Below the pieces are notes generated by a model that saw only the letters and a program-made list of their open reading frames with translations, made no database searches and was not told where the DNA came from. From the NCBI RefSeq assembly GCF_027853915.1, contig NZ_JAQGLA010000032.1:1-64000 (forward strand): 64,000 bases of DNA, in the 5' to 3' direction. A program made the translations under genes and the position numbers. Origin of the DNA: Saccharopolyspora oryzae (GTDB lineage: Bacteria > Actinomycetota > Actinomycetes > Mycobacteriales > Pseudonocardiaceae). Of this stretch, positions 25,937 through 35,253 are shown piece after piece; the stretch's first letter is position 1; the number at the start of each line of letters is the position of its first letter.

Positions 25937-26704
25937 TCAGAAGGAGACGTAGCCGCCGTCGACCGTGATGGCATCCGCGGTGTGGAACGCGCTGGCGGGG
26001 CTGGCCAGGTACACCGCGAGCGCGCCGAAGTCCGACGGCGCACCCCAGCGGCCCGCCGGAACGCGGGGGAGGACCTTGCGCTCGAAGGCCTCCGAGTTCA
26101 GCAGCGGATCCGCCAGCGGGGTGCTCACCCAGCCCGGGAGCACGGCGTTGGCCCGGATGCCGTGGCGGCCCAGCTCGACCGCGATCGACTTGATCATGGA
26201 GATCAGCGCGGCCTTCGACGCCGCGTAGGCCTGACCGCGCGGCTGGCCCTGCTGGGCGGCGAGGCTCGACGTGCCGACCAAGCTGCCGCCTTCGCCCTGC
26301 GCGAGGAGCCGGCGGGCGGCAGCGCGCAGGGTGAGGAACGCGCCGTCCAGGTTGACCCGGGTGACCCGGCGGAACTCGCTGAGCTCGGTCTCGGTGAAAC
26401 GGGTTGCGGCGCCGCCGATCCCGGCGTTGGCGAAGCACGAGTCCAGCCGGCCGAACTCGGCGGTGGTGCGCGCCATCGCCTCGTCGACCTGGTCCTCGTC
26501 GCCGACGTCGCAGCGCAGCGCGAGCACCTGACCGCCGTGCCGCGCCAACCGCTGCGCGGCAGCGTCGTTGCGCTCGCCGTTGGTGCCCCAGATGCACACG
26601 GCCGCTCCGGCGGCGGCCAGCGCATCGGCCATCGCCAGGCCGATGCCGGAATTGCCGCCGGTGACGACGGAGACGTGCCCGCTGAGGTCGAACGGGTTGG
26701 TCAT
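25937..26704 (-). CDS. Short-chain dehydrogenase/reductase
   Basis: 255 residues. NAD(P)-binding TGGNSGIG (15-22), NAG motif FANAGIG, catalytic Tyr/Lys in YAASK (about 160), and the late LPGWVSTPL and DGGYVSF ending. Classical SDR. It starts 9 bases after the acyl-CoA synthetase stop and is the last gene of a TetR-synthetase-SDR operon, so a 3-hydroxyacyl-CoA or alcohol oxidation step in acyl degradation is a fair guess. Confidence 0.88.
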   Translation of the reverse strand: MTNPFDLSGHVSVVTGGNSGIGLAMADALAAAGAAVCIWGTNGERNDAAAQRLARHGGQVLALRCDVGDEDQVDEAMARTTAEFGRLDSCFANAGIGGAATRFTETELSEFRRVTRVNLDGAFLTLRAAARRLLAQGEGGSLVGTSSLAAQQGQPRGQAYAASKAALISMIKSIAVELGRHGIRANAVLPGWVSTPLADPLLNSEAFERKVLPRVPAGRWGAPSDFGALAVYLASPASAFHTADAITVDGGYVSF

Positions 26705-26713
26705 GTCAGCGCT

Positions 26714-28279
26714 TCACTCCTCGATGGAGAGCTGGCCTGCTGCGTGTTCGGTGCGCAGTTGCGTTTTGAGGACCTTGCCGCTGGGGTTGCGGGGCAGCTC
26801 GGTGACGACGGCGAGCCGGCGGGGGCGCTTGTAACCGGCCAGCCGGTCGCGGCACCAGATCGAGATGTCCTCGAGGGACGGGGGATCGGCGGGGTCGCGG
26901 GGGCTGATGACCGCGAGCGGGGATTCGCCCCAGCGGTCGTCCGGGACGCCGATCAGGGCGACTTCGGCGATCCCGGGGTGGGCTGCCAGGACGTCCTCCA
27001 CCTCGGCGCAGTAGATGTTCTCGCCACCGGAGATGATCATGTCCTTCTTGCGGTCCACCACGTAGAGGTAGCCGTCCTCGTCCTGGCGCACCAGGTCGCC
27101 GGAGTGGAACCAGCCGCCGCGGAACGCCTCGGCGGTCTCGGCCGGTTTGCCCCAGTACTCCCGCATCACCGTCGGCCCCCGGTAGACGATCTCGCCGACC
27201 TCGCCGGGCGCCACGTCGTTCATGTCGTCGTCGACGATCCGCACCTCGACGTTGATCATCGGCGTGCCCACGGATCCGATCTTGTGCAGCGCGTCCTCGG
27301 CGCGCAGGACGGTGGTCACCGGGCAGCACTCGGTCTGCCCGAACGCAGTGGTGATGTCGGTGTCCGGGAACTTCTCGAACATCGAGCGCAGCAGCGTGGT
27401 CGATGCGGGCGCCGCGCCCCAGGTGATCCGCCGCAGCGCGGACAGGTCGTGGTCGGCGAGATCGGGCAGGTCGCAGATCGCCTGCCACTGCGCGGGAACC
27501 AGGAAGCAGGCGGTGATCCGCTCCCGGGCCATCAGCTCGACGATCTCCGCCGGGTCGAACCGGCCCGATGCGGTGAGCACGATCCGGCCGCCCTGCAGCA
27601 GGTAGGGCAGCATCCCGGACACCCCGGCGATGTGGAACAGCGGCACCCCGACCAGCCAGACCTGGTCCTCGCCGGTGATGCCGTGGTGCACCATCGAGCT
27701 GAACGTGTGCATCAGCAGGTTGTGGTGGGTCAGCACGGCGCCCTTGGGGCGGCCGGTGGTCCCGGAGGTGTACATGATGAACGCCGGGGACTGCTCGTCC
27801 ACCGCGATCTCGACGTGCTCCGGTGAGGCCGCGGCCAGCGCCGATTCGTAGTCGCCGGAGTCCCCGACGACCAGCCGGACGTCCACGTCGGACGCGGTTT
27901 CCCAGGCCTTGTCCAGGGTTTCGGCGAACAGCTCGTCGACGATCGCGGCGCGGGCTCCGCTGTCGGTCAACGCGTAGGCGACCTCGTCGGCGACCAGCCG
28001 GAAGTTGATCGGCACGCAGATCGCGCCCAGCCGGGCCACGGCGAGGTAGGACTCGACGACCTCCAGCCCGTTGCGGCCGAGCACCGCCACCCGGTCGCCC
28101 GGCTCGACACCGCGATCGGCCAGCGCGTTGGCCAGCCGGCTGACGCGTTCGTCCAGTTCGCGGTAGGTGCGTCCGGTGCCTGCGAAGCGCAGTGCGATCT
28201 CGTCGGGGATCTTGCGGGCGTGGCGGGCGAGCTGGTCGCTGATGGTCATGCCTCGGCCGGACTGCGCGAATGCTGGCAT
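26714..28279 (-). CDS. Acyl-CoA synthetase (AMP-forming, FadD-like)
   Basis: 521 residues from the ATG at 28279 (GAGGT upstream); later in-frame ATG at 28249 possible. ANL superfamily motifs: P-loop-like YTSGTTGRPKGAVLTH (about 170-185), TAFGQTECCPVT, GWFHSGD, DRKKDMIISGGENIY and the C-terminal PRNPSGKVLKTQLR with the catalytic Lys. It activates a fatty or cyclic carboxylic acid to its CoA ester. Preceded by the TetR gene and followed by the SDR on the same strand; faces two acyl-CoA dehydrogenases. Substrate unknown. Confidence 0.9.
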   Translation of the reverse strand: MPAFAQSGRGMTISDQLARHARKIPDEIALRFAGTGRTYRELDERVSRLANALADRGVEPGDRVAVLGRNGLEVVESYLAVARLGAICVPINFRLVADEVAYALTDSGARAAIVDELFAETLDKAWETASDVDVRLVVGDSGDYESALAAASPEHVEIAVDEQSPAFIMYTSGTTGRPKGAVLTHHNLLMHTFSSMVHHGITGEDQVWLVGVPLFHIAGVSGMLPYLLQGGRIVLTASGRFDPAEIVELMARERITACFLVPAQWQAICDLPDLADHDLSALRRITWGAAPASTTLLRSMFEKFPDTDITTAFGQTECCPVTTVLRAEDALHKIGSVGTPMINVEVRIVDDDMNDVAPGEVGEIVYRGPTVMREYWGKPAETAEAFRGGWFHSGDLVRQDEDGYLYVVDRKKDMIISGGENIYCAEVEDVLAAHPGIAEVALIGVPDDRWGESPLAVISPRDPADPPSLEDISIWCRDRLAGYKRPRRLAVVTELPRNPSGKVLKTQLRTEHAAGQLSIEE

Positions 28280-28355
28280 CGCTACCTCGTCGGTGAGGGT
28301 GACGTGACGCGCCTCATACTGCGTCGGCCGGACACCGGTGGTCAACCGCGACCGG

Positions 28356-28982
28356 TCAGCCGTCGAACAGCAGCCGCCGGGTGATGGACTTCCAGACGTC
28401 CAGGTGTGCGGACCTGGTGGGGGAGCGGTCTTCGAAGGCGTAGGCCAGTGCCGCGCCGCGCATGCTGGTGAACAGCATCTCGCGCAGCTGCGGGTACACC
28501 GGGTGGTCGCACACCGCCGGGCCCCAGATCCGGTCGGACACCGATCGGATCGCCCGGCGCAGCCGCCGTTCCTCCGGGCGGAGGGCCGCGCTGAGCGCCG
28601 GATTGGTCCGGGCGGCTGTCCACAGCTCCATCGCGGCCCAGAAGTGCGGCTCGTGGAAGGTCTCCCACAGCAGGTCGATGCAGCGGTCGACGCGGCGGGG
28701 CCCTTCGGGCATGTCCGCGAGCCGTTCGGCGACCCGCTGCTCGGTCTGCACCAGGCGGTCCCGGGCCAGGTGCTGCGCGGCCGCGACCAGCAGTTCGTCG
28801 CGGGACGGGAAGTGGTGCAGCAGCCGCCCCCGGGAGACCCCGGCCTTGGCCTGGATGGCCAGCGTGGAGGCGCCCGCGTAGCCGTGCTCGACCAGGCAGT
28901 CGACGGCGGCTTCGAGGATCAGCGTGCGGCTGTCGGCTGCCCGTTCCTGCCGGGTCCGCTGGTCGTTCCGGGTCTGGTCCAC
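28356..28982 (-). CDS. TetR-family transcriptional regulator
   Basis: 208 residues from the GTG at 28982; the longer frame runs through the divergent promoter. Helix-turn-helix TLAIQAKAGVSRGRLLHHFPSRDELLVAA is the recognisable N-terminal segment (cited in pieces: AIQAKAGVSRGRLLHHF). The C-terminal ligand-binding domain is unassigned. It is the first gene of the synthetase/SDR operon and divergent from the acyl-CoA dehydrogenases, so it probably represses both through the palindrome at 29084-29099. An acyl-CoA is the likely inducer, by analogy with KstR/FadR-type regulators. Confidence 0.86.
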   Translation of the reverse strand: MDQTRNDQRTRQERAADSRTLILEAAVDCLVEHGYAGASTLAIQAKAGVSRGRLLHHFPSRDELLVAAAQHLARDRLVQTEQRVAERLADMPEGPRRVDRCIDLLWETFHEPHFWAAMELWTAARTNPALSAALRPEERRLRRAIRSVSDRIWGPAVCDHPVYPQLREMLFTSMRGAALAYAFEDRSPTRSAHLDVWKSITRRLLFDG

Positions 28983-29083
28983 GCGAGCAGGGTACCGCCG
29001 ACCGGGAGCATCCACAGTGGACTCCGCTGGAGCACGGGCCGCTGCTGCATTCGACGGGTGTTCGCGGCGCGTCCGATCGGTTA

Positions 29084-29099
29084 CAGTCAGCGTTGACTG
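29084..29099. promoter_or_regulatory. TetR-type palindrome in divergent promoter
   Basis: CAGTCA-GCGT-TGACTG, a perfect inverted repeat 41 bases before the acyl-CoA dehydrogenase start (29140). TTGACT within it also resembles a -35 element. Likely operator of the adjacent TetR protein. Confidence 0.5.
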
Positions 29100-29139
29100 A
29101 TCGGGTTGCCGCCGCGCCGCCGGGCTGGAGGGAGACCAC

Positions 29140-30339
29140 ATGAGCGTCGATGAGTTCCGCGCCGGTGCGCGGGAATTCCTGGCCCGCAACGCACCCGGAC
29201 CGCTCGCGGAGCTGGAACCCGCCGAGCAGCTGCGGGCCGCGAAGCGGTTCCAGGCCGCTGCCTACGACGCGGGGCTGATCGGCATCACCTGGCCCACCGA
29301 GTACGGCGGCCGCGGGCTCAGCACCGCCGAACAGCAGGCCTACAACGAAGAAGCGGTGCACTACGACCTGCCCAGCGCGCCGTTCATGGTCGGCATGGGC
29401 ATGTGCGGACCGACGCTGCTGGACCTGGGCAGCCACGAGCAGAAGACCCGCTACCTGCCGCCGCTGCTGCGCGGCGACGAGATCTGGTGCCAGCTGTTCT
29501 CCGAGCCCGGTGCCGGCTCGGACGTGGCCAGCCTGCAGACCCGCGCGGTCCGCGACGACGACTCCTGGGTGATCAACGGCCAGAAGGTGTGGACCTCCGG
29601 GGCGCAGTTCTCCGACTTCGGCGCGCTGCTCGCCCGCACCGATCCGGACGTGCCGAAGCACCGCGGTATCACCATGTTCATCGTGGACATGCGCAGTCCG
29701 GGCGTGACGGTCCGGCCGCTGCGGGACATGACCGGACGCGCTCCGTTCAACGAGGTCTACTTCGACGACGTGCGCATCCCGGCCGACGCGGTGATCGGCG
29801 AGGTCGGTGGCGGCTGGCTGGCCGCGCTCACCATGCTCGGCCACGAGCGGATCTCCATCGGCGGATCGGTCCGGCGCGGCAGCGACCCGCTGGCCTACGA
29901 CAACCTGGTCGAACTCGCCCGGCGGCAGAACCGCGCGGACGACCCGGTGGTGCGCGATCGGCTCGCCGAGATGTACGCGCACGAACGGGCTTTGGCGCTG
30001 TTCAACACCAAGCTCCGGCAGGAGGCCGCGGCGGGCTCGTCGCCCGGGGCTCGCGGATCGGTCGCCAAGCTCGCCGGTGCCGAGCTGCTGTGGCGTGCCG
30101 TGGACACCGCCGGGCTCATCGCCGGATCGGCGCTGACCTCGTGGGAGGACGGCGATTCGGCGGCCGAGGAGATGGCGATCGCCATCAACGGCACCCCGGC
30201 GATGAGCATCGCCGGCGGGTCCAACCAGGTGCAGCGCAACATCATCGGGGAGCGGATCCTCGGTCTGCCGAAGGAGCCCCAGGTCGACCGCGACGTACCG
30301 TTCCGCGAGCTGAAGGTCGGCACCCAGCGGACCCCGTGA
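29140..30339 (+). CDS. Acyl-CoA dehydrogenase, alpha-type subunit
   Basis: 399 residues, start after GGAGGGAGACC. Acyl-CoA dehydrogenase fold: ITWPTEYGGRGLS, CQLFSEPGAGSDVASLQT, WVINGQKVWTSGAQFSDFG, FDDVRIPADAVIG and the FAD-binding IAGGSNQVQRNIIGERILG. With the next gene (359 residues, 53 bases away) it resembles the paired FadE proteins that form alpha2beta2 heterotetramers in mycobacterial steroid side-chain degradation. That pairing is inferred from gene order and unequal length. Confidence 0.9.
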   Translation: MSVDEFRAGAREFLARNAPGPLAELEPAEQLRAAKRFQAAAYDAGLIGITWPTEYGGRGLSTAEQQAYNEEAVHYDLPSAPFMVGMGMCGPTLLDLGSHEQKTRYLPPLLRGDEIWCQLFSEPGAGSDVASLQTRAVRDDDSWVINGQKVWTSGAQFSDFGALLARTDPDVPKHRGITMFIVDMRSPGVTVRPLRDMTGRAPFNEVYFDDVRIPADAVIGEVGGGWLAALTMLGHERISIGGSVRRGSDPLAYDNLVELARRQNRADDPVVRDRLAEMYAHERALALFNTKLRQEAAAGSSPGARGSVAKLAGAELLWRAVDTAGLIAGSALTSWEDGDSAAEEMAIAINGTPAMSIAGGSNQVQRNIIGERILGLPKEPQVDRDVPFRELKVGTQRTP

Positions 30340-30392
30340 CCCCCCCCCGCACTGCGAGAAGAGTTCGCCTGAAGTCCACTGAGGAGTGTGCG

Positions 30393-31472
30393 ATGCAGCT
30401 GGTGCTGGACCCGGAGCAGCAGGAACTGCGGTCCGCGGTGCGGAAGTTCCTCGCGGAGCACGCACCGTCGCAGCGGGTGCGGGAACTGGCGGAAGGCGAC
30501 GGCCACGACGCCCAGCTGTGGCGGCGGCTGTCGACGGAGCTGGGGCTGACCGGGCTCGTGGTACCGGAGGAGCACGGCGGTTCCGGTGCTGGTCACGTGG
30601 AGCGGGCAGTGGTGCTGGAAGAGCTGGGCGCAGCGCTGGCACCAGTGCCGTTCCTGGCCTCCGCGGTGCTGGCCACCGACGTGCTGCTCGCGGTGGACGA
30701 CGAGGCCGCCCGCGCGGAACTGCTGCCCGCGATGGTGTCCGGTGAGCTGATCGCGGCGGTGGCTTGGGACCAGGAGTCGGTCCCGACGGCGACGCCTCGC
30801 GATGGCGGGTGGGTGCTGGACGGGCGCGCGCAGCGCGTGGTGTCCGGTGACATCGCGGATGTCGTGCTGGTGCAGGCCAAGACCGGGCAGGGCACCGCGT
30901 GGTTCCGCGCGCGGGCCGAGCACATCGCGAAAACGCCGCTGCGCACGCTGGATCCGACGCGGCGCCTGACGAACCTCGACTTCACCGCCGCACCGGCCGA
31001 ACTCCTGGCGTCGTCGGACCCGGATGCGGTGCGCGCCCGGGTGCGGGACCTCGCGGCCGTGGCGCTGTCCGCCGAGCAGCTCGGCGGCATGGCGCGGGTG
31101 TTGGAGATGACCGCCGAGTACGCCAAGGTCCGGGTGCAGTTCGGCCGCACCATCGGTTCCTACCAAGGCGTCAAGCACCGGCTGGCCGACATGTACAGCG
31201 CACTCGAACAGGCCGGTGCGGCGGTGCGCTACGCGGCGTGGACGGCGGACTCCGACCCCGAAGAGCTCCCGCTCGCCGCAGCGCTGGTGCAGGTCCTGGT
31301 CTCACCCGCCAACTTCCAAGCAGCGGCCGACACCGTCCAGCTCCACGGCGGCATCGGCTACACCTGGGAGCACGACGCGCACCTCTACTACAAGCGCGCC
31401 AAGACCTCGCAACTCCTGCTGGGCACCCCGGACGAGAACCGCGCTCGCCTCGCCGACCTGCTCCAGATCTGA
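30393..31472 (+). CDS. Acyl-CoA dehydrogenase, beta-type subunit
   Basis: 359 residues from the ATG at 30393 (GAGGAG upstream). Shorter and more divergent than the preceding gene: LGLTGLVVPEEHGGSGAG at the N-terminus, KVRVQFGRTIGSYQGVKHRLADMY in the C-terminal helical domain (cited in parts: VQFGRTIGSYQGVKH), and LHGGIGYTWEHDAHLYYKRAK, the segment that carries the catalytic acid in the FadE29-like partner. The middle domain is reduced. Probable heteromeric partner of the 29140 gene. Confidence 0.87.
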   Translation: MQLVLDPEQQELRSAVRKFLAEHAPSQRVRELAEGDGHDAQLWRRLSTELGLTGLVVPEEHGGSGAGHVERAVVLEELGAALAPVPFLASAVLATDVLLAVDDEAARAELLPAMVSGELIAAVAWDQESVPTATPRDGGWVLDGRAQRVVSGDIADVVLVQAKTGQGTAWFRARAEHIAKTPLRTLDPTRRLTNLDFTAAPAELLASSDPDAVRARVRDLAAVALSAEQLGGMARVLEMTAEYAKVRVQFGRTIGSYQGVKHRLADMYSALEQAGAAVRYAAWTADSDPEELPLAAALVQVLVSPANFQAAADTVQLHGGIGYTWEHDAHLYYKRAKTSQLLLGTPDENRARLADLLQI

Positions 31473-31608
31473 CCGAAGCCGGCAACTCTCCTCGCGCAAC
31501 GGGTGAAATCCGGGCGCACGTGACGGATCTCTCGCTGGCAGCGCCGGAAACTCTGCCAAGCTGGGAAGGTTCGGAACTCGGGCTCGCGCGGCGAGGAGTG
31601 AACGGCAA

Positions 31609-32805
31609 GTGCAGGTCGACGACCGCCCCTTCGAACTGAGAACCGTTGCGCTCGCGGCATTCGGGCCGACCCTGCTCTTCGCCATCGGCGAGGGCGCCAT
31701 CATCCCGATGATCCCCCTGGTCGCCGCCGACCAGGGCGCGAACCTCGGGGTGCTCGGGCTGATCGCGGCGATGCTGATGGTCGGCGAGCTGATCGGCGAC
31801 GTGCCCAGCGGAGTGCTCGTGCACCGGCTCGGCGAGCGCACCGCGATGATCGGTGCCGCGATCGTCTCGGTGCTGGGCCTGCTCGGCTGCTACTTCTCCA
31901 CGGATCCGTGGATGCTGGGCGCCTGCGTGTTCGTCGTCGGCCTGGCCACGGCGGTCTTCGCGCTGGCCAGGCACGCGTTCATCACCACCACCGTCCCGCT
32001 GCGCTACCGGGCGAGGGCGTTGAGCGTGCTCGGCGGGCTGTTCCGGGCGGGGTACTTCATCGGCCCGTTCCTCTCGGCGCTCGTGCTGCTGGCGACCCCG
32101 GACAAGCGCGCGGTCTTCCTGCTGCACATCGGATTCGCCGCGGCCGCGATCATCCTGCTGCTGTGCACGAAGGACCTCGGCTCCGCGGAGAAGGACGGCG
32201 TCGAGCAGTCGCACCAAGGTCTGGTCACCACGCTGGTGGAGCACCGCGGCGTGCTGGTGCGGATGGGAACCTGCGCGGCCCTGATCGGCGGACTGCGCGC
32301 ATCGCGGATGGTCGTGCTGCCGTTGGTGGCCGTGGCCTCCGAGCTTCCGCCGTCGACGACCGCCCTGATCATCGGCATCGCCGGCGGGGTCGACTTCGCG
32401 CTGTCCTACAGCTCCGGCCAGATCATGGACCGCTTCGGCCGGATCTGGGCGGCGGTGCCGTCGATGGTCGGCCTGGCGGTGGGCCACCTCCTGCTGTTCG
32501 TCGTGACCGATGTGCCCACTTTCGCCGCTGTCGCAGTGCTGTTGGCGCTGGCGAACGGGACCAGCTCCGGAATCCTGATGACCCTCGGCGCCGACCTGGC
32601 GCCGCAGCCGGGCCCGGCGCCGTTCCTCGGAGCCTGGCGCTTCACCGCCGATTTCGGGCAAGCGGTCGGCCCGGTCACCATCTCCGGCCTGACCGCGCTG
32701 CTGGGCGTCGGCCTGGCCGGAGCGGGCATGGGAGTGCTCGGCCTGCTCGGTGCCGGTCTGCTGATGCGCTACGTGCCCCGCTACGTCCCGCGGGGGAGCG
32801 GCTAA
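31609..32805 (+). CDS. MFS transporter
   Basis: 398 residues, GTG start with GAGGAG upstream, about 12 membrane helices. The cytoplasmic motif after helix 2 is GVLVHRLGERTAMIGAAI, a motif-A variant, and FALARHAFITTTVPLRYRARAL follows helix 4 (part: RHAFITTTVPLRYRA). Substrate unknown; 136 bases separate it from the acyl-CoA dehydrogenases, so uptake or export of their substrate is only possible. Confidence 0.83.
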   Translation: MQVDDRPFELRTVALAAFGPTLLFAIGEGAIIPMIPLVAADQGANLGVLGLIAAMLMVGELIGDVPSGVLVHRLGERTAMIGAAIVSVLGLLGCYFSTDPWMLGACVFVVGLATAVFALARHAFITTTVPLRYRARALSVLGGLFRAGYFIGPFLSALVLLATPDKRAVFLLHIGFAAAAIILLLCTKDLGSAEKDGVEQSHQGLVTTLVEHRGVLVRMGTCAALIGGLRASRMVVLPLVAVASELPPSTTALIIGIAGGVDFALSYSSGQIMDRFGRIWAAVPSMVGLAVGHLLLFVVTDVPTFAAVAVLLALANGTSSGILMTLGADLAPQPGPAPFLGAWRFTADFGQAVGPVTISGLTALLGVGLAGAGMGVLGLLGAGLLMRYVPRYVPRGSG

Positions 32806-32906
32806 ACCCCCGTGCGCTTGGCCACATTCCCCGCGTGGCGGAGTGAACCCCGGCTACCCCGGATGATCGAATGTCGGGAGCGCTGTCGTCGAACCGGGAG
32901 AAGGCC

Positions 32907-33563
32907 ATGAGCGGGGCTGTTGCGAAGAAATCGGCGTGGACGTCGGTCGTGGCGGCCGTGCTGCTCGCCCTGATGTGGGTGGTGTTCGAGTCCGGCTTAC
33001 TCGACGCGCGCGGCAGCAGCCAGCCCACCGGCGCGGCCGCCGACCAGCTCGAGCAGCTGAAGGTCGCCCCGGCTGGATCGATGGACGGCTACTCGCGCGA
33101 GCGCTTCAAGCACTGGACGTCGAAGCCGGAAGCCGGGAAGAACTGCAACACCCGGGAAGCGGTGCTGGTCCGCGACGGCGAGAAGGTGCAGACCAACAAC
33201 TCCTGCGAAGCGGTCTCCGGCAGCTGGACCTCGGTGTACACCGGCGACAAGCTGACCAAGCCCTCGGACATCGACATCGACCACATGGTCCCGCTGGCCA
33301 ACGCCTGGCGCAGCGGTGCGAACAAGTGGGACGACGCGCGGCGCGAGCAGTTCGCCAACGACATGGACCTGCCGCAGCTGGTCGCGGTCGACTCCAGCTC
33401 CAACCGCAGCAAGGGCGACCAGGACCCGTCGACGTGGAAGCCGACGGAGAAGGCCTGGTGCGACTACGCGACGAAGTGGGTGACGGTCAAGAACGGCTAC
33501 GGCCTGACCGTGACCGAAGCGGAGAAGCAGGCGCTCAAGGAAATGCTCGCGACCTGCTCCTGA
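32907..33563 (+). CDS. Secreted or membrane-tethered HNH nuclease (DUF1524)
   Basis: 218 residues from the ATG at 32907 (GGGAGAAGG upstream). One N-terminal membrane segment or signal (VVAAVLLALMWVVFESG). The DUF1524/GmrSD-type HNH core is seen in DIDIDHMVPLANAWRSG, then VAVDSSSNRSKGDQDP and a late WVTVKNGYGLT. Four to five Cys may form disulfides, in keeping with export. Probably degrades extracellular nucleic acid. Its 3' end overlaps the converging EamA gene by 29 bases. Confidence 0.87.
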   Translation: MSGAVAKKSAWTSVVAAVLLALMWVVFESGLLDARGSSQPTGAAADQLEQLKVAPAGSMDGYSRERFKHWTSKPEAGKNCNTREAVLVRDGEKVQTNNSCEAVSGSWTSVYTGDKLTKPSDIDIDHMVPLANAWRSGANKWDDARREQFANDMDLPQLVAVDSSSNRSKGDQDPSTWKPTEKAWCDYATKWVTVKNGYGLTVTEAEKQALKEMLATCS

Positions 33564-34461
33564 CGGCGCGAACCCCGGCGACGACCAGGACGCCGCCCAG
33601 GATCAGCGCGCAGCCGACGAGTTGGAGCGGTGTCGGACGTTCGGCGAGCACCACGGCGCCGAGGACGAGCGCACCGACCGGGGTGAGCAGGAGCAGGACT
33701 GCGCCGACCTGGCTGGACAGGTGCGGGAGGCACACGGCCACCAGCAACCAGCCCAGGACCTGTCCGCACACCGCGACCAGCAGCAGCCAGCCGACCGCAG
33801 CCCAGCCGGGGAACAGGTCGACGCCGGTCCACACCGCTCCCAGCACTGCTGACACCAACGCGGCCGAAGCCATCATGGCCAGGTAGGACCGCACGGTCTG
33901 ACCACGACGTCCCGAACGGCGCAGCAGGAACAGGAATCCCGAGTAGCAGAGCGCGGCGAGCGCCGCGTGGATCGTCCCTGCCACCGGATCCGCGCCTGTG
34001 CCACCGCCGTCCAGCAGGCCCGAGGTCAAGACGACTCCGAGCAGCACGACGGGCATCGCGAGGAGGTAGCGCCGCGTCACCGGCTCGCGATCCACCAGCC
34101 ACGCCAGGGCGGGAACGAGAACGACCTGCAGGTTGACGATGACCGCGCTCAAGCCCGCGCCGACCTCGGCGATGGCTTGCGTCCAGAGCAGCATGTCGAC
34201 GCTGAACAACGTCCCGGCGGCCAGGGCCAGACCTGGTCTCCGCTGCGACGGCGGGGTTTCCCCGCGGCGCTCCCGAAACGCCAGCAGGGCCAGGAAAGGC
34301 AGCGCGAGGGCGCACCGGTAGACCGAAGCGGTGCCCGGAGAGGTGCCCGACAAGCTGACGAACACCCCCGAAGTCGCGACGAAGAGCGCGCCGACCGCGG
34401 TGCCCAGCCAAGGGGTGCGGTGCTTCGGCAGGTGGTCGGTGGCGTGGATCAACCGGGACAA
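33535..34461 (-). CDS. EamA/DMT-family transporter
   Basis: 308 residues, about 10 membrane helices in two EamA halves (FVATSGVFVSLSG ... and LCYSGFLFLLRRSG ...), with the end-of-repeat signature AERPTPLQLVGCALILGGV. The start is a TTG at 34461 with a weak ribosome site, so a downstream start is possible. Family members export amino acids, sugars or drugs. Its final codons overlap the HNH gene on the other strand. Confidence 0.82.
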   Translation of the reverse strand: MSRLIHATDHLPKHRTPWLGTAVGALFVATSGVFVSLSGTSPGTASVYRCALALPFLALLAFRERRGETPPSQRRPGLALAAGTLFSVDMLLWTQAIAEVGAGLSAVIVNLQVVLVPALAWLVDREPVTRRYLLAMPVVLLGVVLTSGLLDGGGTGADPVAGTIHAALAALCYSGFLFLLRRSGRRGQTVRSYLAMMASAALVSAVLGAVWTGVDLFPGWAAVGWLLLVAVCGQVLGWLLVAVCLPHLSSQVGAVLLLLTPVGALVLGAVVLAERPTPLQLVGCALILGGVLVVAGVRAVRSRSRAFP

Positions 34462-34632
34462 CTTTCGGAAGGAGTGCCCGCAGCGACCTCTTCGCCGGGC
34501 GGTCGTGCGGAGGACGGTAGGACCAACGCCGCTGGTCCCGCCAGCGATTTAACGGGCACGCGCCCGCAGCGGGGTTCCGCCACCCGCACCGCAATGCGGG
34601 GTGGGCGCGGAGGCAGGCTTTAAGCTCGGGGC

Positions 34633-35253
34633 ATGGCGAAGTACTTCGACGTGCACCCGGACAACCCGCAGAAGCGCTCCATCGGGCAGGTGGTCGACAT
34701 CCTGCGCGAGGACGGGTTGATCGCCTATCCGACGGACTCCTGCTTCGCCCTCGGGGCGCAGCTGGGGAACAAGGAGGGCATGGAGCGGATCCGCTCCATC
34801 CGGCACCTCGACGATCGGCACCACTTCACCTTGGTGTGCCAGAACTTCGCCCAGCTGGGCCAGTTCGTGATCATCAACAACGCGGTGTTCCGCGCCATCA
34901 AGGCCTCCACACCGGGCAGCTACACCTTCATCCTGCCCGCAACCAAGGAGGTGCCGCGCCGGCTGCTGCACCCGAAGAAGAAGACCGTCGGCGTCCGCAT
35001 CCCGAACCACGTGGTGGTCCAGTCGCTGCTGGCCGAGCTCGGGGAGCCGATGCTGTCCAGCACGCTGCTGCTCCCGGGGGAGGAGGAGCCGATGACCCAG
35101 GGCTGGCAGATCAAGGACGAGCTGGACCACGTGCTGGACGCGGTGATCGACTCCGGCGACTGCGGCACCGAGCCGACCACGGTCGTCGACTTCTCGGGCC
35201 CGGAACCCGAGGTCGTCCGCTACGGCGCGGGCGATCCGTCCCGCTTCGAATGA
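34633..35253 (+). CDS. YciO/Sua5/YrdC-family protein
   Basis: 206 residues. YrdC-type RNA/nucleotide-binding fold: DGLIAYPTDSCFALGAQLG near the N-terminus with the KR-x-x-x-R patch partly as KEGMERIRSIR, and PHHFTLVCQ-like HHFTLVCQNFAQLGQ, TPGSYTFILPATKEVPRR and KKTVGVRIPNH. YciO is the paralogue of TsaC (threonylcarbamoyl-AMP synthase for t6A37 in tRNA). Short length without the Sua5 C-terminal domain, and wording such as TPGSYTFIL, point to YciO. Catalytic activity is likely but less well established than for TsaC. Confidence 0.88.
   Translation: MAKYFDVHPDNPQKRSIGQVVDILREDGLIAYPTDSCFALGAQLGNKEGMERIRSIRHLDDRHHFTLVCQNFAQLGQFVIINNAVFRAIKASTPGSYTFILPATKEVPRRLLHPKKKTVGVRIPNHVVVQSLLAELGEPMLSSTLLLPGEEEPMTQGWQIKDELDHVLDAVIDSGDCGTEPTTVVDFSGPEPEVVRYGAGDPSRFE

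Noticed and set aside
28342-30642. A 766-residue minus-strand frame across TetR and the acyl-CoA dehydrogenase
   Set aside because: No recognisable motif, composition of an antisense shadow; the real genes there have clear family motifs.
31530-31560. A terminator after the acyl-CoA dehydrogenases
   Set aside because: The TGGCAG/CTGCCA repeat there has just 6 pairs with an 11-base loop and no supporting context.
33535-33563. The 29-base overlap of the HNH and EamA genes as a regulatory feature
   Set aside because: Convergent 3' overlaps of this size are common in compact actinomycete genomes and both stop codons are clear.
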